Assembly (NCBI GenBank): GCA_018223125.1
Contig: JAAEZA010000001.1
Location: 87,329-151,328, forward strand
Source of the DNA: Paracoccaceae bacterium
GTDB lineage: Bacteria > Pseudomonadota > Alphaproteobacteria > Rhodobacterales > Rhodobacteraceae
Length of the DNA stretch: 64,000 bases
Direction of reading: 5' to 3'
In this document: positions 51,306-59,622 of the stretch, in pieces
How positions within the stretch are numbered: the first letter of the stretch is position 1
Layout of the letters: every line of letters starts with the position of its first letter
Notes under the pieces: model-generated
Seen by the model: the letters and a program-made list of their open reading frames with translations, nothing else
The model's database searches: none
What the model was told of the DNA's origin: nothing
Made by a program: the position numbers and the translations under genes

Positions 51306-52517
51306 CTAACGCGGGGCAAAGCCGAGATCGCTAATATTCCGCGCAATACCTGCCTGAAATGCCGCTTCATCGAAGCGTGCCGCATGGCGGGTCAGTGCCA
51401 GCGGGTCCAGTCCGTCAAGTTTCTCTGCCTCGAACGTCTCCACCGCATCGACAAGTCCTTCCACCGAACAGTTCTGGAACAAAAGGCCTGTCTGACGGTC
51501 CACCACGGTATCAAGCGCCCCGCCGCGACCATAGGCGATCACGGGGCGGCCCGAGGCCATGACTTCCACCGGAATAATTCCGAAATCCTCTTCGCCCGGA
51601 AAGACCAGCGCCTTGCAACGGGCCATATGGTCCTTCAGCACGGGGAAGGGCACCTTGCCCAGAAATGTCACATTGTCTGGTGCCGTGCGGGCCAGCTTTC
51701 TCCACGTCTTGTCCGGTCCGCCGATCACCACCAGCGGCTTTTTCAGATGTCGAAAGGCCTCTATCGCAATGTCGGGGCGTTTGTAGGAGGCCAGTTCGCC
51801 TGCCCAAAGGTAAAAATCGCCTCTTTTGCTTGTGGAAACCGGTATAAAATCCTCGACAGCCACAGGGGGATGCACAACAGCAGCCTCACGCCGCCAGTAT
51901 TTGTGGATACGCGCGGCGACGTGATTGGAATTGGCCACGAACCCGTCTACACGCGCCGCACTCGTCACATCCCAGGACCGCAGTCCGTGGGCCAGATGGG
52001 GCATCAGCGCCCGCGTGATCGCTCCTGCGCCATTGCGATAGGTGTGATACTGGTCCCAAAGGTAGCGCATAGGCGAATGGCAGTAGCACAAATGGGGTGC
52101 CTCCGGTGGCGCGATCACGCCTTTGGCGGGGCCGGCCTCGCTTGAGATGACCAGATCATATCCGGTCAGGTCGATCTCTTCCAAGGCGCGGGGCATGAAG
52201 GGCAGGTATTTCTGATACATCCTTGCCGCCATTGGCAGGCGGGAAACAGAGGTCGTTTTGACGGTATGACTGTTGATCAGGTCGCTGATGGTTTCCGGCG
52301 TGTAAACATGGGTGAAAATATCCGCCTGCGGGTACATCCGGCACAGGGACTCCAGCACTTTTTCGCCCCCCCGCATCCCCACCAGCCAGTAATGGATGAT
52401 CGCCACGCGGGGCTGTGACCCGACAGTGTGCAATCGCGCCGGTGCAGACAGGGCTGATGCCGTGCCGCGTGACAGGTCCGACTGTTCGCGCAGCGGTGTA
52501 AAAGCGTTATTCTTCAT
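51306..52517 (-). CDS. Family 4-type glycosyltransferase
   Basis: This GT-B fold transferase has 403 residues from the ATG at 52517, which overlaps the end of the Wzz/BY-kinase gene by 11 nt. The N-terminal domain opens VAIIHYWLVGMRGGEKVLE. The C-terminal Glycos_transf_1 domain has LWAGELASYKRPDIAIEAF and EEDFGIIPVEVMASGRPVIA, with the E-x7-E pattern. It probably transfers mannose or a similar sugar from a nucleotide donor to the repeat unit. A longer frame to 52664 exists but would be inside the previous gene. It is the last gene of the minus-strand polysaccharide operon. Confidence 0.87.
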   Translation of the reverse strand: MKNNAFTPLREQSDLSRGTASALSAPARLHTVGSQPRVAIIHYWLVGMRGGEKVLESLCRMYPQADIFTHVYTPETISDLINSHTVKTTSVSRLPMAARMYQKYLPFMPRALEEIDLTGYDLVISSEAGPAKGVIAPPEAPHLCYCHSPMRYLWDQYHTYRNGAGAITRALMPHLAHGLRSWDVTSAARVDGFVANSNHVAARIHKYWRREAAVVHPPVAVEDFIPVSTSKRGDFYLWAGELASYKRPDIAIEAFRHLKKPLVVIGGPDKTWRKLARTAPDNVTFLGKVPFPVLKDHMARCKALVFPGEEDFGIIPVEVMASGRPVIAYGRGGALDTVVDRQTGLLFQNCSVEGLVDAVETFEAEKLDGLDPLALTRHAARFDEAAFQAGIARNISDLGFAPR

Positions 52518-54702
52518 AGGCGTAGCCCCCGACAAATTCTGTGAGATATTCCTTCGGGTCCACCATGTTGAACACCAGACCGCTGGGGCGTGCACGGGCA
52601 TCCCCGAGCATTCCAAGCGCCTTTTTAACCGCCTGTTTGGGCGTTTCATTCCAGCGCACCACAAATACCAGACTGTCCACCGCGCGCGCCAGCATCAGCC
52701 CGTCAGCCACCGCCAGAACCGGCGGCGAGTCGATGATAATCACATCATAACTTTGCTCCAGCAGGTCCATGATTTCTGCCAGCATATCCTGTCCCAGCGC
52801 ATCTACCGTTTGCGCATGGGCGCCGTTGGAGGTCAGGATGTCAAAGGGCATGTGGGTGTCCGAATAAATCGCCTGCTCCAGATCACAGGCCCGATCCAGA
52901 TAATCGGACAGGCCGAATTCCATATCCCAGCCGAATTGCGCCGCCAGACCGGAGCGGCGCAAATCGCAATCCACAAGGATTACGGATTTTCCGGTCTTTG
53001 CAATCATCGCTGCAAGGTTCAGCGTTGTCGTGGTCTTGCCTTCATCCGGCGTAGAGGATGTCACCAGAATCTTTTGCGTTTTGCCCGCAGGCAATTGCAT
53101 CAGAACCGAGGTGCGCAACTGGCGGATACGTTCGGCGTATTCGCTGTTGGGCGCGTACATCACGTCCAGATAGCTGTCGACCGGATTGTCCCATTCCCCC
53201 GCCTGCAAAGAGGCCAGAACCGGCAGGCCGGTGTCCGCCTCGATGTCATCTTCGCTGCGATAGGCTTTGGACACTAACCCCAGATAGAAAGTTGTGCCAA
53301 GACCGACAGCCATGCCAAGCATCGCCCCCAGAACCGCGATCAGTTTGGGTTTCGGGGCAGAAGGCGATCCCGGCACAGTGGCCTGTTCGATGATCCGCGC
53401 ATCTGCCTTTTGCAACTGTTCCTGACTGCGGGTTTCCGTCAGGCGGTTCAGCAGTTGTTCATAGGCCAGCCGTGCCGAGTTTACCTTGCGTTGCAACTCT
53501 TCCTGATCCAGCTCGTTTGTGGAAATCGCAATCATCCGCTGCTGCATCTGTTCCATATTGGACTGGATGGACCGCTCGCGGGCCTGTGCCAGTTGCACCT
53601 CGCCCTTCTTCTGCTCGATGATTTTTTCCACTTCGGCGATCATTTCCGCCTCGATCACGTCGATCTGGCTGCGCAAGCGTTTGCGCGACGGGTGTTCGGC
53701 ATCATAATTGCGCGCCCAGACACCGTCTTCGATGGTCAGTTTGACCCGTTCGGCATTCAGTACTTCCAACTGGGGAGAGGTCAGCAATGTGCCCGCCTTG
53801 CGGATGCCCTGTTCGGCCACGATCACTTCCAACTGGTTGAGGCTCGCCTCTGCTATGGTGCGGTCACCTTGGGCTTCGGACAGTTTTGTGGTCAGCTCGA
53901 ACAACTGCTGGGAGATCGCTTGCAGACTGGTACCATCCGCCGCGAGGTTTTTCATCCGGCTTTCTACCCCTGCAGCCTGTGCCGCTTCCAGTTCGGCACG
54001 TAGTATTTTCAGGCGCTCTTCAATCCAGGCAGTGGCCTGTTTGGCAACATTCTGGCGGTTCTCAAGTTGCTGTTCGATATATTTTTCTGCAATCGTCTGG
54101 GCCAGCAGCGCCGAGAGTTGCGGGCTTGGCGTTTTCGCGGTGATACCGATGACAAAAGACTTTCCCTCCCGCCGCACGGAGAGGTTTTCGCGAATGACAA
54201 AGACCAGTGTTTCTATTCTGGCGCGCAACGCCTGTTCCGGCGTCAGCGGTTCGGGTGTTTTCATCAGCCCGATCCCCCGCGCCACCGCTTTTACGCGGTC
54301 CTTCAGGCCGGGCGAAGCATTCGCGGGATCAAGGATAGCAAGAGCGTCAAACCCGATCTCTGTGATAACCTCTTCAATCAGCAGGTTCGATTTGATCACC
54401 GCCGCTTCGGAGAGCACAAGCTGGTCGTTAATATCGAGTTCGGAGATGACATCCTCGCCAATCGTCACCTGACTTTTGCGCGGGTCGAGCATGACTTTGG
54501 ATTGGGCGCTGTACGTAGGCGTGATCTGGGAGACGAGCACATAGGCCAGAACTCCAAACAGCAGCGTTGACAGGATGATAAGATTGCGTCGCCGCCAGAT
54601 CATGCGGGCAAGCTGCTTCAGGTCAACCATATCCCTGTCATCTGATCCGATCCGCTTCATCGGGAAGAAACCGTCCTCAAATGGGGGCTTGCGATTGTAC
54701 AT
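52507..54702 (-). CDS. Exopolysaccharide chain-length regulator fused to BY-kinase (Wzz/Wzc-type)
   Basis: This 731-residue inner-membrane protein has a Wzz domain with TM1 at about 40-59, a long periplasmic coiled-coil region and TM2 near 450-470 preceded by Pro-rich PGSPSAPKPK. A cytoplasmic BY-kinase domain follows at about 530-720 with Walker A SSTPDEGKTTTT, Walker A' VDCDLRRSG and Walker B IIIDSPPVLAVAD. The C-terminal tail holds three Tyr residues (YLTEFVGGYAYEE), the likely autophosphorylation cluster, though shorter than in E. coli Wzc. It controls polymer length and export of the exopolysaccharide. Confidence 0.92.
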   Translation of the reverse strand: MYNRKPPFEDGFFPMKRIGSDDRDMVDLKQLARMIWRRRNLIILSTLLFGVLAYVLVSQITPTYSAQSKVMLDPRKSQVTIGEDVISELDINDQLVLSEAAVIKSNLLIEEVITEIGFDALAILDPANASPGLKDRVKAVARGIGLMKTPEPLTPEQALRARIETLVFVIRENLSVRREGKSFVIGITAKTPSPQLSALLAQTIAEKYIEQQLENRQNVAKQATAWIEERLKILRAELEAAQAAGVESRMKNLAADGTSLQAISQQLFELTTKLSEAQGDRTIAEASLNQLEVIVAEQGIRKAGTLLTSPQLEVLNAERVKLTIEDGVWARNYDAEHPSRKRLRSQIDVIEAEMIAEVEKIIEQKKGEVQLAQARERSIQSNMEQMQQRMIAISTNELDQEELQRKVNSARLAYEQLLNRLTETRSQEQLQKADARIIEQATVPGSPSAPKPKLIAVLGAMLGMAVGLGTTFYLGLVSKAYRSEDDIEADTGLPVLASLQAGEWDNPVDSYLDVMYAPNSEYAERIRQLRTSVLMQLPAGKTQKILVTSSTPDEGKTTTTLNLAAMIAKTGKSVILVDCDLRRSGLAAQFGWDMEFGLSDYLDRACDLEQAIYSDTHMPFDILTSNGAHAQTVDALGQDMLAEIMDLLEQSYDVIIIDSPPVLAVADGLMLARAVDSLVFVVRWNETPKQAVKKALGMLGDARARPSGLVFNMVDPKEYLTEFVGGYAYEE

Positions 54703-54824
54703 GACAATCTCCTACTCGCTAATCAAAACTACTTACGCGGAAACACAGCCTATGGTGTGCCTCCTGAAAGGGGTTGTGTCAAACTTTCCCTTATTTTTAA
54801 GGGGTATTGTTGCCTCAAGCCGGC

Positions 54825-56276
54825 CTAAGGAATAATGCGCTGTGCGATTGTCCCGTTTCGCTCAACAATGGAAGCTGAGGTCTCTTTCGCTTCTTTAAGT
54901 GATTCTAAAGCAGCCCCGCGGGCGAGTCCCGTGATCAATCCTGCCAGAACAAAAAAGAAGATCCCCAGATCCGGAGTCGGTAATGTCAGCAGGGCCGAAA
55001 GCACCAACGCAAGACAGGCGGTTTTAAGACTGTGTAATATGGCCGTGTCCTGCACTGAACCCTGTCGGATGTGTGCCCGTGACACTCCGCCCAGAAACAG
55101 CAGGTAAAGCGAAGTTCCCACGATGCCGATGCTCCCAAGACAGGCCAGAAGCCAGTTTGACGCGCGGATACTGCCAAGACCGGCCCCCATCATGTTTGTA
55201 TCAAGGAAATTCTGCCAGGCCTGAACGTTCCAGCTCATCCGTTCCACGCCGGACTGGCTGTCCGCCTTGTCAAACAGCACCGTATCCAGAAAATCGCTAA
55301 CAGGTTCAAGGAATTGGTAGGCTGCAAAGCCCGTCATGGCGAACAGCCAGACCGCAAGCAATAGGATCATGGTCACAACCATCGCCTGTTTGCGCACACG
55401 CCCCTTGCGGCTGTCCACCAGTGCAAACAGGCCCATGACAACCAGCAGAGCCACCACAGCAACATATGTGGAAGAAGAGGTCGAACGGAGCAGAACAATC
55501 CCCGTTCCGATCAAACAGAGGAGCGCGGTGCGCGAGGGCGGGCCGGAGATCCAGTAACGCAGCCAGAAGCCGAACAGACCCAGCGTATAAAAGCCGAAAG
55601 AGGAGGCTTCGGGAAAGCCGCCGATCATCCGCTTCAGCCCCGCCATCTTGTGATCCACCAGCATGGAATAATTCGCCGTGCGGACCGGATCGAGTAATTC
55701 TGGTGCTCCGATCGCAAAGGTCAGGATATCCAGCCAGCCGAGCGCGAAGTTCACCACCGTTGCAGCGATCATCGCCTTGAGAACCTTGTTAAAATCCGGC
55801 TTGATACGGAACAGTGTCGCCACCGCGAAAAACGCCAGCACATCCAGCATCAAACGAAACAATTGCGTGATGTTACCGGTCGTGGGGCGCAGGAAAACCG
55901 AAATGATCTCGGTCTTGTTGTCCGCCCGTGAAATGCCGAAAACTTCCGTCTGATAGGCGAAGAGCCGCGGGAAGATAAGGGTTGCCCCGATACAATAGAG
56001 CGTCAGCAGCAGCAGGTAGAAACCGGGTTGTCCGAAACGCATGGTGCCCGCGACCCGCGCCGGACCGTTCGGGCCTGAAAACACCAGTGCAAACAGCACC
56101 AAAGCCCCCAGATCTATGATCCCGATAGAGGCCCCGCCGACCGCCGGCATGTTAAAGGCCGCCGCTGCGCCGAAGGGGGACATGATGAAAAACCAGTGCA
56201 GGCCCCGTTGCGGCCCCTGTTTCATCAGCATCACCACCAGAAGCAGGGCGAGAAGGGTGCTCGGGACGATCTGCAT
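54825..56276 (-). CDS. O-antigen ligase/Wzy polymerase-like membrane protein
   Basis: This 483-residue protein has about 11-12 hydrophobic segments and a larger periplasmic loop in the second half (FDKADSQSGVERMSWNVQAWQNF), the layout of Wzy/WaaL proteins. Known invariant residues are few, so the call rests on topology and context. It would join repeat units in the periplasm. It starts 5 nt after the upstream glycosyltransferase gene and is followed by 122 bp before the Wzz/BY-kinase start. A small CCCTTA/TAAGGG hairpin lies in that 122-bp gap at 54788-54803. Confidence 0.8.
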   Translation of the reverse strand: MQIVPSTLLALLLVVMLMKQGPQRGLHWFFIMSPFGAAAAFNMPAVGGASIGIIDLGALVLFALVFSGPNGPARVAGTMRFGQPGFYLLLLTLYCIGATLIFPRLFAYQTEVFGISRADNKTEIISVFLRPTTGNITQLFRLMLDVLAFFAVATLFRIKPDFNKVLKAMIAATVVNFALGWLDILTFAIGAPELLDPVRTANYSMLVDHKMAGLKRMIGGFPEASSFGFYTLGLFGFWLRYWISGPPSRTALLCLIGTGIVLLRSTSSSTYVAVVALLVVMGLFALVDSRKGRVRKQAMVVTMILLLAVWLFAMTGFAAYQFLEPVSDFLDTVLFDKADSQSGVERMSWNVQAWQNFLDTNMMGAGLGSIRASNWLLACLGSIGIVGTSLYLLFLGGVSRAHIRQGSVQDTAILHSLKTACLALVLSALLTLPTPDLGIFFFVLAGLITGLARGAALESLKEAKETSASIVERNGTIAQRIIP

Positions 56277-56281
56277 CTGTG

Positions 56282-57514
56282 TCAGGCGGCTTTGTAGATT
56301 AGGGAGTCGTACATGGACAACAGGCTATCGCCCCAGTCTTGCGGAGTCATCGCGAAAGGGGTCTCATTGGCATAGGCCGTTTCACTGATCCGGCGCAGAT
56401 CTTCTGCCGGCATGTTTTTCATTTTGGTTAAAGTACGGGTGAAATCGTCGGGATCAAGCACGTCACAAGCCAGTCCCAAACCGCGGCTGGTGATTTCTTC
56501 CGCCAGAAATGCTGTGTGGGGCAGGATCACAGGAAGGCCGCTTTGCTGCGCTTCGATTGCGACCATGCCAAAGGGCTCTGCATAAAGACTGGGCATTACA
56601 ACAGCGCGGGCTTCCTGCAGCAAAACGGCAAGCCGCGGTGCATCGCACCAGCCTTCCTGCCGGACCTCCGGAAACTCGGTCTGCAACATCTGGGACAGCG
56701 GCCCTTCGCCAACGGTTACCAGCGGTACTTCTGCCGCTCGGGCGGAATGTGCCAGTTCGATAATGCCCTTGTCCGGCTCCATCCGGCCCACGAAATAAAA
56801 CGCACTGTTTTCTTCGGCTTTAACCCGCTGTGTGGTGAAAGGGTGAACCGGATTTCGTATTGTTTTCAGTGTCATAGAACCATATCCGAAAGTGGATAAC
56901 CGCTCTTGCATTTTGGGGTGTATTGCCACCACGGCGCCCCAGTCATGCTTGTCCGTCAGGATGCTGCGAAGTCCGGTCTGTCGCAATACACGCCAGCCTT
57001 TGTGAAGGAATGACCGCTTGTCACATTGGGTCGCCAGACAGGACGCACCAAGCGGGGATCGATTACAGGAAATTCGTTTCTGGAAGTCGTAAAACACCCC
57101 GTTCGGGCAGGCAAGAAACTGGTCGTGGGAATGGATCACCACACGAGGGGCGACGGGTTTCAAGGCGCTGAAAATACTTGGTGAAAGGATCAGGGACCAA
57201 GCGTGTACGTGATAAATCGTACCCGTGGTATCTTTGTCGCGGATCAATTGCTCCAGCGCGGATTTTGCCCGCGTATTGTACAGACCGCTTGACATAGCCT
57301 GCAGTTTTCCCTGCTCCAGCAATGGCTTGCCGCCTACAGAGACAATTTCGACACCCGGATCGGCAATCGCTGTATGACGGGCATCATCGCCGCAAAACAG
57401 GGTGACAGGCACGTCCCGTGCGCGGAACAGTTTCGCGGACAGCAGGGCCAGTGCTGTCGCTCCGCCCCGAGCAAGGCTGAAGTCATTAATGATAACCACC
57501 CGCGTGCACTTCAT
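56282..57514 (-). CDS. Family 4-type glycosyltransferase
   Basis: This 410-residue GT-B transferase opens with RVVIINDFSLARGGATALALLSAKLF, the Glyco_transf_4 N-terminal domain. The C-terminal domain has FYFVGRMEPDKGIIELAHSA for nucleotide binding and SLYAEPFGMVAIEAQQSGLPVI with the E-x7-E catalytic pattern. A basic Cys-containing segment in the middle (CNRSPLGASCLATQCDKRSF) is seen in some members of this family. It adds one sugar of the repeat unit. It leads into the polymerase gene with only 5 nt between. Confidence 0.87.
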   Translation of the reverse strand: MKCTRVVIINDFSLARGGATALALLSAKLFRARDVPVTLFCGDDARHTAIADPGVEIVSVGGKPLLEQGKLQAMSSGLYNTRAKSALEQLIRDKDTTGTIYHVHAWSLILSPSIFSALKPVAPRVVIHSHDQFLACPNGVFYDFQKRISCNRSPLGASCLATQCDKRSFLHKGWRVLRQTGLRSILTDKHDWGAVVAIHPKMQERLSTFGYGSMTLKTIRNPVHPFTTQRVKAEENSAFYFVGRMEPDKGIIELAHSARAAEVPLVTVGEGPLSQMLQTEFPEVRQEGWCDAPRLAVLLQEARAVVMPSLYAEPFGMVAIEAQQSGLPVILPHTAFLAEEITSRGLGLACDVLDPDDFTRTLTKMKNMPAEDLRRISETAYANETPFAMTPQDWGDSLLSMYDSLIYKAA

Positions 57515-57597
57515 GAACTGTTTACCTTTGGTATATACGAATAAATTTCATTCCGATTAGGTGGCAAAAAAGGCGGAATTAAGAGGGTATTTTGACA

Positions 57598-57612
57598 TTC
57601 CCGCTGCGGGAA
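57598..57612. repeat. Perfect palindrome downstream of the glycosidase gene
   Basis: TTCCCGC-T-GCGGGAA lies between the glycosidase stop and the glycosyltransferase start. A 5-bp stem with a GCTGC loop is possible. No T-run follows, so it may be an operator or a processing hairpin. Confidence 0.35.
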
Positions 57613-57628
57613 CGTGACTGTGATATTT

Positions 57629-59338
57629 CTATTCTGCGGTCAACAATCTGGACTGGTCGGGGATTTCACCTGAAAGCCTGATCCGGTGCTCTGTATAATC
57701 GCCCCAAGGATTGCCGTTCGGCCCGATAACAAACCGTAGCCTGTCACCGCTGTCCAGCAGGATGTGTTGGTTTCTGATGTGCAGACTGTCGGTAATTTCC
57801 CGTTCCATCACAAGGGTTTCGTTGTGAAAGATCGTCAACCGTATACCGTCCTCGCTCCTCTCGCTGACCTTCCATTGCGCATCAATTGCGACCGGCCCGC
57901 TTTGGGGGGCGGTGTAGCTCTGAACCACAGTCACGTCTTTTCCATCCTTCTGGGTCGGCACTAGGAACTCCGCCGTCAGTCGCAGATCGGGAAAGTCGGC
58001 GTGTCCGAGGTAGGGCACCCAAGGCACGCCCTGTCGTTCCTGCCCCGGCATGGTTTGCAACGGGCGCTCGGTTCTATCAAACAGAATACTATTCTGCCAG
58101 TCTGTCTGATCAGGTGCAGAACCGGACAGAGGAAACTCCAGCTGGTGGTAACTGTCCGCGCGCAGGGGTTGCGGGGCGAAATACAGGTCGCGCGTCGGGT
58201 CGATCGGATGTTCCGATAGAAAGATCAGTGGTTCAGTTGCAGAAAGGGCCAGTTCGTCCTGATCCACGGCCAGCCCTGTTGCGGTAAAAGCTGAAAGTGA
58301 TGGTGAAACCCGAAGCGTGCGAGGTTCCCCCCAGATCACCAGCTTGCGCCGGTCAAACAGGCAGCCATAGGTGAAAGGGTCCGGATTGAAAGCTTCTACC
58401 GGCAGTCCTGCAAATTCTAATTGTGCGAATTTGTAGGCAAGTCCTGTTTGTGTGGGGGCACCCGCGTCATCCACGACCGGAACCAGCCCGTCGCCCCGTG
58501 GGTGCATGGGATACCAGACGGCCCGATCAACACCCGACAGCGCCATCTGGCAGTAATTGCGCAGCAGGAAGCCGGGTGCGCGGGCGGCGTTAAGGGTGCC
58601 GAACTCGGTAACTTCGATGGGAACTGATTTTGCTTCCGGAAGGCGGCGTAATACATTGATCTGGCGCAGTAAATGTTCCGGCGGGGTGTCGTAGGTGTGA
58701 AGCGCGAGCGCATCTGTATAGGCCGCTGCCCCCTTGTCATACGTCATCGCCAGATACCCCACGGGAATGGAATGTACTCCGCCGCCAACAATGCGGATGT
58801 CAGGGTTTACCGCCTTAACCTGTCTGTACACGGATTTCAGCAAGGCCACGAAATAACCCGCTCTGGCCTCAAGATCGGGCGTGCGCACGGGACCACTGAC
58901 AAAATCGTTGCCGTTAAATTCGTTCCCTACTTCAACAGAGCGGATATTGGAATATTGCGCCACGGTTCGGGCGGCGTAGGTTCCGAATGCGGCTACGGCT
59001 GCCTCTGTATATGCCGTATCACCGCCGTCATATGCAGGATGAAAGGCGTTTACGAACAGGCTCATGTCCAGATCGCGGGCGCGCAGGATTCCGGGGAAAG
59101 CGGCCCTCCAACTGCGGAAATCGAACCTGCCTCCTTCCTTTTCCACCACGTTCCAGTGGACGGTATCGCGAAAATCCAGAACGGGGATTGCAGCGGTGCC
59201 ATCCAGAATGTCCGGTCGCCAGCCCTGACTGAAATTGGCAGCGACTGCAAGGCTGGGGCCAACTTTGGGTTGTGCGAGGCCTTGGCTGCCCCAAACCCCC
59301 AGAACCAGCGCCACAGCCAGCCGCATTATTCGATACAT
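57629..59338 (-). CDS. Exported glycoside hydrolase, clan-A type
   Basis: This 569-residue protein has a signal peptide (LAVALVLGVWGSQGLA, cleavage near residue 22). The TIM-barrel domain has the clan-A pair: acid/base E140 in VEVGNEFNG and nucleophile E245 in IEVTEFGT. This resembles GH39/GH5-like enzymes. The remaining ~250 residues form beta-sandwich-type accessory modules. It probably acts on the locus polysaccharide in the periplasm or outside, for clearing or tailoring. It points in the same direction as the glycosyltransferase operon, 114 bp upstream of it. Confidence 0.75.
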   Translation of the reverse strand: MYRIMRLAVALVLGVWGSQGLAQPKVGPSLAVAANFSQGWRPDILDGTAAIPVLDFRDTVHWNVVEKEGGRFDFRSWRAAFPGILRARDLDMSLFVNAFHPAYDGGDTAYTEAAVAAFGTYAARTVAQYSNIRSVEVGNEFNGNDFVSGPVRTPDLEARAGYFVALLKSVYRQVKAVNPDIRIVGGGVHSIPVGYLAMTYDKGAAAYTDALALHTYDTPPEHLLRQINVLRRLPEAKSVPIEVTEFGTLNAARAPGFLLRNYCQMALSGVDRAVWYPMHPRGDGLVPVVDDAGAPTQTGLAYKFAQLEFAGLPVEAFNPDPFTYGCLFDRRKLVIWGEPRTLRVSPSLSAFTATGLAVDQDELALSATEPLIFLSEHPIDPTRDLYFAPQPLRADSYHQLEFPLSGSAPDQTDWQNSILFDRTERPLQTMPGQERQGVPWVPYLGHADFPDLRLTAEFLVPTQKDGKDVTVVQSYTAPQSGPVAIDAQWKVSERSEDGIRLTIFHNETLVMEREITDSLHIRNQHILLDSGDRLRFVIGPNGNPWGDYTEHRIRLSGEIPDQSRLLTAE

Positions 59339-59622
59339 CGCCTGTCCCCCGAAATGAATCGTCCCAAAATTCGATTGTAAGCCGCAAAAGCGCAGTGAAC
59401 CGTGTTTGCGTAAAATATCCCGTTTTTTACGATTTATATCAAAATATTGGTTAAAATTGGGCTGTTTTCATTTTTTATCGACTTTGTTTGGCCGCAATTC
59501 CGCCCATTTTATCCGGCATTTCCTGCGTGTGGATCCGGTGTCTGTTATGCCCGTTGTCCATAGCGGTTTAACTGTCGGGCGCTGTTTGCGGCAGGTGAGT
59601 GTAGTATAGGGATTTGAGTGCG
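59339..59622. promoter_or_regulatory. AT-rich divergent promoter region between the two glycosidase genes
   Basis: This 284-bp gap has AT-rich runs at 59410-59490. CGTAAAA-N9-TTTTACG (59409-59431) is a perfect 7-bp inverted repeat that could be an operator shared by both genes. No gene is seen. Confidence 0.4.

Noticed and set aside
51306-52664. Longer start for the glycosyltransferase at 52664
   Set aside because: The extra 49 codons lie inside the BY-kinase gene and encode a basic Trp/Cys-rich segment without family similarity; the ATG at 52517 fits the family start.
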